A stretch of 64,000 bases of DNA from Planctomycetota bacterium (GTDB taxonomy: Bacteria; Planctomycetota; UBA1135; UBA2386): positions 186,001-250,000 of the forward strand of contig JACKIB010000007.1 of the NCBI GenBank assembly GCA_020638695.1, in the 5' to 3' direction. A program made the position numbers and the translations under genes. The notes beneath the pieces are model-generated. The model had not been told where the DNA came from, did not search any database, and saw nothing but the letters and a program-made list of their open reading frames with translations. Position 1 is the first letter of the stretch; each line of letters opens with the position of its first letter. Below are positions 8,714 to 18,072 of the stretch, piece after piece.

Positions 8714-10000
8714 TCAGCGACCGTTGGGGTGGCAACGCACGCAAGCGGTGCTGGTGTACGAGTACCCCGATCTCCCCTTGTGCACGTCGTCCATCTTGGC
8801 CTGGCGGTGTTCGTGGCACGTCAGGCAGTTGTACACCGCGTAGTTGTTGGGCGTGGTGTGGCACACGGCGCAACCGACGTTGTGGTTGCCGGTCCGCGGG
8901 AACCGGTGGTTGAACACCGCACCCTTCCACGTGGTCGTGCTGTGGCAAGACTCACAGGTGGTCGGGTAGCTCGCAGCGGCGTGGTTCGGGCTGGTGGTGG
9001 CGTTGTAGTTCGCCAGGTGGCAGCCGACGCAGGTGGTCGGCGTTCCCTTGTAGACGCCACCGATGTGGCACTTGGTGCACGCCTGACTGGCGTGCGCCCC
9101 GGTCAGCGGGAAGAAGTCGTGCACGAAGTTCGCCCCCTTGAAGCTGATCGTCGAGTGACACCGCTCGCACGTCGACGTCCATCCCGCGCCGACGTGGTCG
9201 GGGTCGGTGACCGCCTGCGCGGCCGGCAGGTGGCAACCTTCGCACGTGCGGTTGGTCCCCTTGTAGACGCCGCCGATGTGGCACTTGGTGCACGCGGTTT
9301 GCGTGTGCGAACCGGTGAGCGGGAAGGTCGTGTGGACGAACGCGGAGCCCTTCCAGGCGATCGGCACGTGACACTGCTGGCAGTTGCGAGTCCAACCCGC
9401 GGTGACGTGGTTCGGGCTCTGGGTGCGCGCCAGGTCCGCGGTGTGGCAGTCCTCGCAGCGCACCGAAGCGCGCTTGAAGTTGCCGACCTGCGCCCCGGCG
9501 TGGCAGGCGTAGCAACCGACCCCGGCATGGGCGCCGATCAAGGGGAAGCGGGTGCGCGCGTGTTGTGCGATCTGCTCCTTGGGCCGCCAGTCGGTCTCGT
9601 TGTGACAGGTGTCGCAACGAGCGCCGAGCTGCCGGCGGTGCCAATCCTCGTGGCAACCGGCGCAACCCTTGCTCGCGAACTTGGCCACCGGTCCCTTGTC
9701 GTTGTGGCAACGCAGACACTCCGCCGCGCGGTGCGCGCCGCGCAGCTCCACCCCGGTGCGGGCGCCGTGGTCGAACGTGAAGTCGTCCCGGATCCGGTCC
9801 CAGCTGCCGCCGACGTGGCACAGCTTGCAGTCCGCCGGGAACGTGTCGTGGGGGATCACCGGTCCCCGACCCTTGGCCCAACCCTGCGGCGGCACGCGCT
9901 CGTTCGGCACCAGGATCCCGCAGGCGAGCGGCAGCAGGAGCAGCAACCAGGCAGCGCGGCGCCGCGGCCGCGCGGGCGGTTCAAAAGCGGGTCTGGACAT
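8714..10000 (-). CDS. 16-heme c-type cytochrome, probable lipoprotein
   Basis: The 428-aa protein contains sixteen CxxCH heme c attachment motifs, from CKLCH near residue 57 to CVRCH at the C-terminus. Its middle is built of tandem units of about 65 residues with the pattern FPLTG-H, CTKCHIGGVYKGT, CxGCH, CxxCH, which points to internal duplication. The leader ends LLLLLPLACG; the cysteine at 27 gives a lipobox-like end that is off consensus, so lipid anchoring is tentative. It overlaps the beta-barrel gene by 20 bases and is the last gene of the redox operon. Such proteins pass electrons along stacked hemes; here a position at the outer surface or in the barrel is inferred from the operon. 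Confidence 0.85.
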   Translation of the reverse strand: MSRPAFEPPARPRRRAAWLLLLLPLACGILVPNERVPPQGWAKGRGPVIPHDTFPADCKLCHVGGSWDRIRDDFTFDHGARTGVELRGAHRAAECLRCHNDKGPVAKFASKGCAGCHEDWHRRQLGARCDTCHNETDWRPKEQIAQHARTRFPLIGAHAGVGCYACHAGAQVGNFKRASVRCEDCHTADLARTQSPNHVTAGWTRNCQQCHVPIAWKGSAFVHTTFPLTGSHTQTACTKCHIGGVYKGTNRTCEGCHLPAAQAVTDPDHVGAGWTSTCERCHSTISFKGANFVHDFFPLTGAHASQACTKCHIGGVYKGTPTTCVGCHLANYNATTSPNHAAASYPTTCESCHSTTTWKGAVFNHRFPRTGNHNVGCAVCHTTPNNYAVYNCLTCHEHRQAKMDDVHKGRSGYSYTSTACVRCHPNGR

Positions 10001-11675
10001 AGGTCCCCAGCGTCAAGGCGTCCTGTGCGCCCCCGAATCGGTGGTCCAGTTGCAAGTTCAAGTCGGTGGTGCGCGACAGCATCAGGCGCAGCCCGCCGTT
10101 GAGAGCTTGCAGGGTGGAGAAATCGGCGGCGCCGATCGCCGCTTGGTGGTCTTCGTAGTGCGAGAGTTCGTAGCCCAGCGACCACGACACACTGCCGCTG
10201 CTGCGCAGGATCGACAGCCGAACCCCGTGCCCGTCCTGGAACGCGCCCTCGGTACGGAACAGCTCGATCGCGACCTCGCCGCTGGAGAACAGCAAGTCGC
10301 GCAGCCCGATGCGGACGTCGCCGCTCCAGCCGTCGGAGTTCTGGTCCTCCCACCAGGTCCCGTGCACGCGGGTGTGCAGGTGGTCGCCGAACTGCCGCCA
10401 CAAGTCGCCGTTGACCCGCAGCACCCGCGCATCGTTCAGCAGGTCGGCGGTGGCCGGCGTGAACTCGTTGCGGTCGAGCTCCGGCCAGCGGATGCGCGAC
10501 ACGGTCAGCGCGGCACCGGCACGCGGCCCGAAGCGGTGTGTGCTCTGCAGCAGGAGCTCCGTCAGCTCGAAGCCGGTCGCCTTCACCGTGTCGCTCGCGG
10601 TGTAGTAGTCGATCCACATCACGCCGTACAGGCTCCACGACTCGGTCGGACGCAGGCGACCATCGAGCACCAGCAGGTCGCGATCCGGAGCGCCACGGTG
10701 CCAGGTCTTTTGCCAGGCGATGCCGAGGTCTGCGGCGTCCGGCTCCCGCCGGTCGGTGCGCAGCATCAGCGCCACCTGCACGTCATCGAACGTCGCCTGG
10801 TCGGGGTTGGGCACCGGTGCGCCGCCGAGCGCCGCGCCGAGCCGCACACCGGAGCCGGTGCGCACATCGCCCTCGACGCCGTCGACCAGCCCCAGCGCGG
10901 GGAACAAGGTGTTCAGGAACCGCCCCACCTGGTAGCGCATGGGGCCGTCGTCGGAGTGGCCGAAGCGGTACGACAGGCGATCGAGGCGACCGCGCGTAGT
11001 GTTCTGATCCGGTCCGACGTCGAGTTCGGTCCGGCGGTTGTACAGGTCGCCGCGGAAGTGGAACGAACCGCCGTACTGCAGCGGGTTGAGCACCGCCAGG
11101 TCGACGCCGAGGTCGGCCAAGGAGAAGCGCTGATCGACGCGCCCGCGATTCCACGAGTTGTTCCAGCCCGTCCAGACGCGCCCCTGCAAGCGGGTCGGTC
11201 GTTCCGCGGGCTTGCGGCCGGCGACCGGAGCGAGCAACGGGGTTTCCTTGTCCTTGCTGGTCAGCGGTTGTTCCCACGGCGGGTGTGCCGGGGGTGGCGG
11301 CGATGCCCCCGTGGACTGCGGGCTGGCCTCCGGCTGCACGGCGTGCACCTGCACGGTTCCGCGCGTACCGGGTGGGATCGCGACCGTCGTGTCGAGCAGT
11401 TCGGCGCGTGCCTGCGACAGCGACACGCTGCGCACGCGCGCGCGAACCGTGGCGCCTTGTCGCGGAAACAGCAGCACCTCGAGTCCTGGTTCCAGTCCGG
11501 CGCTACGGCCTTGGTCGAGGTACACCGCGGCGCCGCTGGCGGCGGTGACTTCGACCGTCACCGAACGCGCCCCGTCCTGCGCCGATGCGCGTCCCACACC
11601 GAGCGACACACAGCAGAACAGCCACGCGGCGAAGCTCGCGCGGCGCCGCCCCGGCAGCAGTGTAGTGCGGATCAT
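9981..11675 (-). CDS. Outer-membrane beta-barrel protein of the cytochrome operon
   Basis: The 564-aa product has a signal peptide (AAWLFCCVSLGVGRASA), an N-terminal SH3-like domain (about residues 35-115), a Pro-rich linker, and then from about residue 160 alternating amphipathic strands ending in aromatic or hydrophobic residues down to a terminal phenylalanine (LGTYVQTRF), the signature of an outer-membrane barrel. There are no heme motifs. ATG 11675 overlaps the stop of the 20-heme gene as ATGA, and its 3' end overlaps the 16-heme gene. By analogy with porin-cytochrome conduits (MtrB, PCC porins), it may sheath a multiheme cytochrome; sequence similarity to MtrB is not evident by eye. The long upstream part of this frame is a shadow of the neighbouring gene and is excluded. 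Confidence 0.7.
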   Translation of the reverse strand: MIRTTLLPGRRRASFAAWLFCCVSLGVGRASAQDGARSVTVEVTAASGAAVYLDQGRSAGLEPGLEVLLFPRQGATVRARVRSVSLSQARAELLDTTVAIPPGTRGTVQVHAVQPEASPQSTGASPPPPAHPPWEQPLTSKDKETPLLAPVAGRKPAERPTRLQGRVWTGWNNSWNRGRVDQRFSLADLGVDLAVLNPLQYGGSFHFRGDLYNRRTELDVGPDQNTTRGRLDRLSYRFGHSDDGPMRYQVGRFLNTLFPALGLVDGVEGDVRTGSGVRLGAALGGAPVPNPDQATFDDVQVALMLRTDRREPDAADLGIAWQKTWHRGAPDRDLLVLDGRLRPTESWSLYGVMWIDYYTASDTVKATGFELTELLLQSTHRFGPRAGAALTVSRIRWPELDRNEFTPATADLLNDARVLRVNGDLWRQFGDHLHTRVHGTWWEDQNSDGWSGDVRIGLRDLLFSSGEVAIELFRTEGAFQDGHGVRLSILRSSGSVSWSLGYELSHYEDHQAAIGAADFSTLQALNGGLRLMLSRTTDLNLQLDHRFGGAQDALTLGTYVQTRF

Positions 11676-13540
11676 CGCTTCCCTCCGGACGCTCGCGACT
11701 TGCGAACCTCGTTCGGGGGGCGGTCCCACCCGTGGCAGTCCGCGCAGGTGCGGCCGAGCGGCCGGTAGCGCACGACCGGCTTCTGCCCCGGCTTCTGGTA
11801 GGTCTTGTGACACTTCGCACAGGCGAGGCCCATGTGGTCGCGGTCGAGCGCGAAGCGGGAGTCTCGACCGTGGTCGAAGGTGGTCTGGGCGAAGCTCTTC
11901 GAGTCGTCGTGGCAGCGGGCACAGTCGGTACGGCCCTGGCGCTGGAACTGACCGGCGTGTGGGTCGGCGTGGCAGGCGGCGCACTTGCTTGACGCGCGAG
12001 CGAACCGCCGCGTACCGCCGTGGGACGGCGCGGACTTCGGGTGGCATTGCGCGCAGGTCGCGCTGCCGTGCTTGCCGCGCAACGCGTACCCGGTCCACCG
12101 CGCGTGGTCGAACTCCCGCGACTCGATGCGGAACGACGCGGTGCCGTGACAACGCGCGCAACCGGTCCGGTCGCCGACGCGCACCGGTCTGCCCTTGCGG
12201 TCGAATGCGCCGTCGTGCACGTCGACGTGGCAGCCGGCACACGCCTTCGGGGTGCCCTTGAACGTGCGTATCGACTCCCCGACCTTCGCACCGGGCCGCA
12301 CGGTGTGGTGGCAGCTGCGGCAGCCGACGGCTTGGTGCGCGCCAGTCAGCGGGAACGCGGTGCGCGCGTGGGCGCCCAGGTCGAACACCGCCGGGGCGAA
12401 GCGGTGCGCGTCGTGGCAGCGCCGACAATCGCTGCGCCCTCGCTCGCTGAACTGACCGCCGTGCGGATCGGCGTGGCAGGCGGCGCACTGCTGCGCGTCA
12501 CGGCCCGGGAAGCGCGCGGCGTGGCGCGTCGCGACCGGCTCCACCGGCGCCCGTGTGCCGATCCCGAGGTGGCACTTCTGGCATTCCACCCCGCTGTGCG
12601 GCTTCGCCAACGGGAACCCGCTCGCGGCGTGCAGTCGCCGGTTGGCGGCCTCGTCGAGCACCAGGAATCCATCGCGGTGCGAGTCGCGGTGGCACAGCCC
12701 GCAACTCTCCGACTCGGCGACACCCCCCTGCAGCGCGGCGCGCTGGATCATCGTCTCCGGGTGAGGCGACCCGTGGCACGCCGAGCAGGTGCGCACCCCG
12801 AGCTGCGTCGGGTCCGGACGCGTGTGCAACGCTTCCACGGAGGTCGGGGTCGCGGTGTGGTGACAGCCCCGGCACTGCTGCTCACCGTGCACCCCGACCA
12901 GCGGGAACCGCACGTCGTGCTGGAACGCACTGACGGTCAGGAACGGCTCCGACTGCCCGTGGCAGGCGGTGCAGTTGGTCATCTGGCCGTCGTGTGGGTC
13001 CTCGTGACAACGTGCACAGTCCTGCCCGAGCCCGAGGAAACGCTTGCAACCGCGTGGCAACACCGCGGCAGACGCGTCGTGGTGACACTTGTCGCAGGCC
13101 AAACCGTCGTGGCTGCCGTGCAGGTCGAACTGGATCCCCTGGTGGTGATAGTCCGCCTGCGGCGCCCCGGTCGCGAGCTGGAACGCACGCTCGCCAACCT
13201 GCTGGAACTCCGCACCGCGGTGCTCTTGGTGGCAGCGCCCGCAATCCCTGGCCGCCGCCGGCGCGAGTCGGCCGTGCAATCCCGTACGCGCCCGCAACTG
13301 CGCAGCGACGTCCTCGTGGCAGGTGTTGCAGGCCGCATGCATCGGCTGCCCGCCCTCGCCGTGGCAGCGCACGCAGCCGGCCGACCCGGCCAACTCGGGC
13401 ACGGCCTGGTGCACCGCGGTGATGGCACCGGGATTGTGGTTACCGACCCCGAGGAAGATCACGCCACCGAGCGCGGCGGTGAACGCCAACGCCAGGAAGT
13501 TCTGGACCGTCCAAATCGAAGCGCGCTTGTGCTCACCCAT
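11672..13540 (-). CDS. 20-heme c-type cytochrome, membrane-anchored
   Basis: The 622-aa protein has an N-terminal hydrophobic helix (FLALAFTAALGGVIFLGVG, residues 15-33) that is probably an uncleaved anchor, then twenty CxxCH motifs from CVRCH near residue 56 to CADCH near 605. Repeats of the form CAACHADPHGGQF, CRRCH and FPLTGAH show internal duplication and resemble the cytochrome c3/doubled-CxxCH type. The start is three bases after the stop of the flavoprotein fusion and its stop overlaps the barrel gene. Its place between an inner-membrane oxidoreductase and an outer-membrane barrel suggests it carries electrons through the periplasm. Confidence 0.88.
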   Translation of the reverse strand: MGEHKRASIWTVQNFLALAFTAALGGVIFLGVGNHNPGAITAVHQAVPELAGSAGCVRCHGEGGQPMHAACNTCHEDVAAQLRARTGLHGRLAPAAARDCGRCHQEHRGAEFQQVGERAFQLATGAPQADYHHQGIQFDLHGSHDGLACDKCHHDASAAVLPRGCKRFLGLGQDCARCHEDPHDGQMTNCTACHGQSEPFLTVSAFQHDVRFPLVGVHGEQQCRGCHHTATPTSVEALHTRPDPTQLGVRTCSACHGSPHPETMIQRAALQGGVAESESCGLCHRDSHRDGFLVLDEAANRRLHAASGFPLAKPHSGVECQKCHLGIGTRAPVEPVATRHAARFPGRDAQQCAACHADPHGGQFSERGRSDCRRCHDAHRFAPAVFDLGAHARTAFPLTGAHQAVGCRSCHHTVRPGAKVGESIRTFKGTPKACAGCHVDVHDGAFDRKGRPVRVGDRTGCARCHGTASFRIESREFDHARWTGYALRGKHGSATCAQCHPKSAPSHGGTRRFARASSKCAACHADPHAGQFQRQGRTDCARCHDDSKSFAQTTFDHGRDSRFALDRDHMGLACAKCHKTYQKPGQKPVVRYRPLGRTCADCHGWDRPPNEVRKSRASGGKR

Positions 13541-13543
13541 GGG

Positions 13544-15835
13544 TCACCAGAGGCGCGCGAAGCGCAGCGCCGTGACGATGTGGTTGACCGCCAGCATCAC
13601 CATCACCAGCGCCAACCAGCGGTGAACGAACCGCCAGCTGGCCACCAAGCCGCGCAGATCCTCGTAGTGCCGCGCCCGCAGGCCGGCATCGCGGAGGTTG
13701 CGCGCCAACATCACCAGACGATCGATCTGCTCGGTAGCCAACTCCTCGGTCCGGGCGGCAACGCGAACTTCCTCCAGCAACCGATGCTCGCGGCGACGCG
13801 CGCCGAACAGTCCGGCGATCCGGCGCGGCAGCGAGCCCCCCCACCGATCCTCGGCGACCAGTGCCTGCAGCTTGGCCTGCACGCCGTCACCCAAGCCGCG
13901 CCCGGCCTCGTCGAGTTCGGCAACCGCCGCGCTGAGTGCCTCCTTGGCCTCGTCTTGCGCCAGTGTCCTGCCGTTCGCCGCCTTCGGCAAGAATGCGTAG
14001 AAGTAGCGACCGATGCCGCCACTGACCACCAGCACCAGCACCGCGGCGAACGCCAGGCCTCCCGGCGTCGGCTGCATCAGCATCCCGGCGTGCACCACCA
14101 GGAACAGCAGCGCCAGAATCCCTGTGACCACATGGATACTGAGCCAGTTCTGCAGCGAGCCGGAGATCCACTGGCCGAGGCGCGCGCGGCGCAGCACGTA
14201 CACCAAGTTCAGGACGATCAGCGCAGTCGCGGCGACTCCGGCGGTGAGGCCGACCAGGCCGGTGGGCGCCAGCATTCCGTGCCGCCCGGAGTCCGGTCGA
14301 TCGACCCACGGCAGGTCGTAGTAGTGGCGGAAGGCGAAGCACCAGGCGATGGTGCCCAGCGTCAGCAACACCGCCCACATCAGCGAATGGAGGATCCCGG
14401 TTCCTTCTTCCGCGGTAGCGACCACCTGCGGTCGCCGCGAAGAATCGAACGACACCGCACATTTCTCCAGCAAGTCGAACGGCGGGATGCCACCGGCGAA
14501 CACGAACACCTCGTCGTTCGGCAGCTGAACCTCCTTGCTGCCGCCCTGCGCACGAGGATCGGCGACCCGCAGCCGCACCCGGTCCGGCAAGATCTCCACC
14601 GGCTCGCTCTCGAACGCGACGCGTAGTACGCCCGCCGCGACCTTGGCGTCGAGGCGGGACCGATTGCGCTCCTTGATGCGGAAGAACGCGCGTTTGCGGT
14701 ACGACAGCGTGACGCGGTTGCCGGGTTGCTCCGCCAACGCGATCGCCGCCTCCACTGCACTGTCGCCGCCGCCCACCACCAGAATCGCGCGGCCGCGGTA
14801 GGACTCCGCGTCGAGCAGGCTGTAGGCGACCTTCGGGAGGTCTTCCCCCGGGATCTCCAGGCGGCGCGGGGTGCCGCGGCGCCCGAGACACAGGCACACG
14901 GTGCGTGCCCGCACAGTCCCGCGGTCGGTGTGCACGGTGAACACGCCGTCGGCGTCGCGCGTCAACCCGGTGAGCTCGTGTCCGGTCCGCACATCGAGGT
15001 GGAAGCGCTTCGCTGCGGACTCCCAGATCTCGATCAGCTCTTCCTTCACGTAGCTGGACTTGCCCAGCCTGCCGTAGAGCGGCAGGTCGACCGGCTGGGT
15101 CATGACCAGCTTACGCCGCGGGTAGTGGGCGACCGTCCCGCCCAACGTGTCGCGCTCGAGGACCGCGCACCGCAGCTCGTAGCCGTGGGCGGCGAGCGCA
15201 CAGGACAGCCCGGCAGGGCCAGCTCCGACGATGCAGAGGTCCAGCGGATCCTCGTGCTGCTCGAGCGTGGTGACCCCGCCAGAACGCTGGTGCCGGGCCG
15301 CTGCCGCCGCTGCCGCGCGGGCGGTGACGGTGGGTCGCGCGGCGATGCGCGACGCGACCACCCGAGCCACCTGGGCGCCGTGGCCGATCGCGGTGCGGAC
15401 CAGGGCATACCCCGTGACCTCGCCGGCGAGGAACAGCCCCGGAGTCCCGACGACTTCGAGCTGTTCGTCGACCACCGGAATGTCGCGTCGCTGCGACAGG
15501 TCGCCGAGGGTGACGGCGATCGCATTGGTCGGGCATGCGTCCGCACACAACCCGTGTCCCACGCACCGCGCCCCGTGGACCACCACCGCCTGACCGTGGA
15601 CCAGGCCGAGCACGCCTTCCTCCGGGCAGGCCCGCACGCAGGTACCGCACCCCAGACACTTGCTCAGGTCGACTTCGGGAAACTGCAGTTGCGCCGCGTG
15701 GCTTCCCTCGACGCGCGCCTGCTGGCGCTGCGCCAGCGTCTCCCGCAACCGCCGCATGGCGACGCGACGCTGCAGCAGACCGAGGACGGCCAGGCCGAGG
15801 GCGAACGTCAGGCAGACGAGTAGGGTCCAGGTCAC
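13544..15835 (-). CDS. Ferredoxin-flavoprotein-cytochrome b fusion oxidoreductase
   Basis: The 763-aa inner-membrane protein has, in order: an N-terminal membrane helix; a ferredoxin region with CLGCGTCVRACP (60-71) and CVGHGLCADACP (91-102); a TrxR/YpdA-like FAD and NAD(P) domain with GAGPAGLS near 205 and GGGDSAVEAA near 350; then from about residue 475 five to six membrane helices with histidines (FRHYY, LSIHVV, LVVHAG, VHRW, VNHI) that could ligate b hemes. The second cluster motif has His where Cys is usual. A model in which NAD(P)H or a carrier feeds electrons through FAD, Fe-S and heme b to the 20-heme cytochrome fits the operon. The start is GTG 15835. Direction of electron flow cannot be told. 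Confidence 0.8.
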   Translation of the reverse strand: MTWTLLVCLTFALGLAVLGLLQRRVAMRRLRETLAQRQQARVEGSHAAQLQFPEVDLSKCLGCGTCVRACPEEGVLGLVHGQAVVVHGARCVGHGLCADACPTNAIAVTLGDLSQRRDIPVVDEQLEVVGTPGLFLAGEVTGYALVRTAIGHGAQVARVVASRIAARPTVTARAAAAAAARHQRSGGVTTLEQHEDPLDLCIVGAGPAGLSCALAAHGYELRCAVLERDTLGGTVAHYPRRKLVMTQPVDLPLYGRLGKSSYVKEELIEIWESAAKRFHLDVRTGHELTGLTRDADGVFTVHTDRGTVRARTVCLCLGRRGTPRRLEIPGEDLPKVAYSLLDAESYRGRAILVVGGGDSAVEAAIALAEQPGNRVTLSYRKRAFFRIKERNRSRLDAKVAAGVLRVAFESEPVEILPDRVRLRVADPRAQGGSKEVQLPNDEVFVFAGGIPPFDLLEKCAVSFDSSRRPQVVATAEEGTGILHSLMWAVLLTLGTIAWCFAFRHYYDLPWVDRPDSGRHGMLAPTGLVGLTAGVAATALIVLNLVYVLRRARLGQWISGSLQNWLSIHVVTGILALLFLVVHAGMLMQPTPGGLAFAAVLVLVVSGGIGRYFYAFLPKAANGRTLAQDEAKEALSAAVAELDEAGRGLGDGVQAKLQALVAEDRWGGSLPRRIAGLFGARRREHRLLEEVRVAARTEELATEQIDRLVMLARNLRDAGLRARHYEDLRGLVASWRFVHRWLALVMVMLAVNHIVTALRFARLW

Positions 15836-16566
15836 GGTCGGTGAGGCGAGCGAGTGCGGCCCTGCGGTTCGGCGTCGCGAGACACCGGTCCCTGAGGCCG
15901 CGGCCGGGCATGCTTCGGCACGCTCGGACTGTAGCCTGAGTCGCTGGTGTCACCGTGCCTACGTGGAACCGAGTTGTCGTCACGCGACCCTCGTCAGAGA
16001 AAAAAAGCCGTCACACCAAGCATTCTGCGGACTCCGCACCGCGGCCCGTCGAACCCGCGCTGCCGTGGGGTCTCGGCACCGTGCAACCGCGCCCTCGCCC
16101 CCGAGCCTGGCTCATCCACCCGACTTGCCGCGCCGCCGTCTCATTCCGAGCCTCCGCAACCCAACCGTCTCGGATTGGGAAACCCTGCTGAGGCCATCCC
16201 GTGGCCGCCATGCCACGACCGCACATCCCCGGCATGGTGCGGGCCGCCAGCTGGGGGTGGGGCGCCGTGTTTCGTGCATGGGTCGACGAGTTCGCGGTTC
16301 ACCCGCGAGGCCAACCAAGCGCCGCCACGCATGCCGTGCTCGCCCCGCCTCCGGATGCGTCTGCGCCGTGGCTCGACGCCTTCCTTGCATCCGTTGGCAT
16401 CTGCGACGTTGCCGCGAAGCTCCCCGAGTGCTACGCCCTGATCCGGGCATGCTGCGACATCCAGATTTCGAACCGGAAGGACAGCGGGTGAGGGTCGCCG
16501 ACCACACCGCCATTGCCAGTGTCTACCTCGCTACACCGCGCCGCCGCGCCACGGGAGCACACCTGC
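15836..16566. other. Divergent intergenic region, no gene recognised
   Basis: These 731 bases separate the redox operon (leftward) from the glycosyltransferase gene (rightward) and must contain both promoters. Several frames stay open because of high GC, but none gives a plausible protein. An A-rich tract lies near 16001-16007. I could not assign promoter boxes. Confidence 0.4.
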
Positions 16567-18072
16567 GTGGCCGATGAACGCGTCGAACACACCCTGTTCT
16601 GGGCATGCACTCTGGTCGGAGCCCTGTTGTGCGTGGCGATGCCGGTGTTCGCGCAGGAGTCGTACTACTGGTGCTACGCCGAGCACCCCGATCTGTCGTA
16701 CTTCGACCACCCCCCGATGGTCGCTTGGCAGATCTGGGTAGGGACGGCGCTGTTCGGCGACAACGCGATCGGGATCCGCTTCGGCACCTGGCTGTGCGCG
16801 ACCGGCACGACCTGGATCGGCCTGCTGTGGTTGCGCCGTCTGGGTGCAGAGAGCTGGGTCCGCCGCTGCTGGCTGGCCTGCACCTTCGCGATGCCGATGC
16901 TGTTGCTGGCGCACTTCATGAGCACGCCGGATCCGCCACTCGTGTTCTGGTGGGCCGCCACGATGTACGCACTGCACCGGGCACGGGACGGGCACACCGG
17001 TTGGTGGCTGGCAGCCGGCCTCGCCGCGGGCTGCGCGCTGCTCAGCAAGTACACTGCAGCGTTCCTCGCGATCGGAGGCGTCCTGACGCTGGCATTCGAT
17101 CCGCAGATGCGGCGCCAGCTCCGGCGTCCCGGTCCCTACCTCAGCCAGCTGGTCGCCGCAGTGACGTTCCTCCCGGTCGTCGTCTGGAACGTCGCCAACG
17201 ACTTCGAGTCGTTCCGCTTCCAGACCGAGCGGCGCTGGGAACACGCCGAGTTCGGCGGCTTCTTCCTGGGTCGGTTCCTACTGCACCAGACGGGGCTGTT
17301 GCACCCGTGGATCGCCCTGTCGCTGCCGTTCGCCCTCTGGTGGCTCGCCCGCCGCGCCGCGCGCCGCGACTTGACCGCGCTGTGGATGGTCGCGTTCGCC
17401 GCGCCGCTGCCGCTGTTCTTCCTGTGCGCCTCGATGTTCATCAAGGTGAAGATGAACTGGCTGATGCCCTGCGCCCTGCCGCTGGCCGCCGTGGTGCTGA
17501 CCTGGTTGCGCAGCTTGGGCACCGGCGACCAGCCGTCGCGCGCGCCTCGGCTGACCGCGCGCGTGCTCGTGGTATCCGCGATGGTGCTGGCCATCGTCCC
17601 GCCAATCATCCATCTGGTGCCACAACCGGCCGGAACGTCGTGGCAGGGATGGGACCGGATCGCCGAGCGCGCGGAGTACTGGGAGGAACAGTTGGACGCG
17701 CGCGACGGCGTGCCGGACAACGTCTTCTTCTTCGCCTCCGGCTATCGCGACGCCGCACAGTTGAGCTTGCACCTGAAGCGTCGGACGCGCCGGATGTCCG
17801 GCGACCACCACCTCGAGGCGGTCCTGGCGCAGAACGTGTTCGGCGTGTCCGCGCTGCAGTTCGACCACTGGGAGCCGGCGGACAAGCACATTGGTCAGAA
17901 CGCGATCTTCGTGCTGTTGCGCCCGGACCGACGCCACGGCGAGATCGACAAGCTCAATCGACACTTCGCCTCGGCGACCCGCGTCGAGCGCGTCGAGATC
18001 CGCGTGTTCGGCCGGCGGGTCGCGGTCGCCGACATCTACGAAGCGCGCGGCTACCGCGGGCCGAAGGTGTAG
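16567..18072 (+). CDS. PMT/ArnT-type membrane glycosyltransferase
   Basis: This 501-aa protein with about ten to twelve membrane helices belongs to the dolichyl-phosphate-mannose-protein mannosyltransferase clan (GT-C fold). The first extracytoplasmic loop holds YYWCYAEHPDLSYFDHPPMVAW, the acidic and aromatic block found in ArnT-like enzymes, and a second loop has MSTPDPPLVFWW. Such enzymes transfer a sugar from a polyprenyl-phosphate donor to lipid or protein outside the inner membrane. The GTG at 16567 is preferred because GGGAG lies about nine bases upstream; an in-frame TTG at 16513 is less likely. Acceptor and sugar are unknown. It has no clear operon partner. Confidence 0.75.
   Translation: MADERVEHTLFWACTLVGALLCVAMPVFAQESYYWCYAEHPDLSYFDHPPMVAWQIWVGTALFGDNAIGIRFGTWLCATGTTWIGLLWLRRLGAESWVRRCWLACTFAMPMLLLAHFMSTPDPPLVFWWAATMYALHRARDGHTGWWLAAGLAAGCALLSKYTAAFLAIGGVLTLAFDPQMRRQLRRPGPYLSQLVAAVTFLPVVVWNVANDFESFRFQTERRWEHAEFGGFFLGRFLLHQTGLLHPWIALSLPFALWWLARRAARRDLTALWMVAFAAPLPLFFLCASMFIKVKMNWLMPCALPLAAVVLTWLRSLGTGDQPSRAPRLTARVLVVSAMVLAIVPPIIHLVPQPAGTSWQGWDRIAERAEYWEEQLDARDGVPDNVFFFASGYRDAAQLSLHLKRRTRRMSGDHHLEAVLAQNVFGVSALQFDHWEPADKHIGQNAIFVLLRPDRRHGEIDKLNRHFASATRVERVEIRVFGRRVAVADIYEARGYRGPKV

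Noticed and set aside
9981..12488. An 835-aa frame covering the barrel gene and part of the 20-heme gene
   Set aside because: Only the part from 11675 has a signal peptide and barrel pattern; the upstream part is the 20-heme gene read out of frame.
16201..16491. Possible 96-aa gene in the divergent intergenic region
   Set aside because: No family pattern, no ribosome site, and a composition like the shadow frames.
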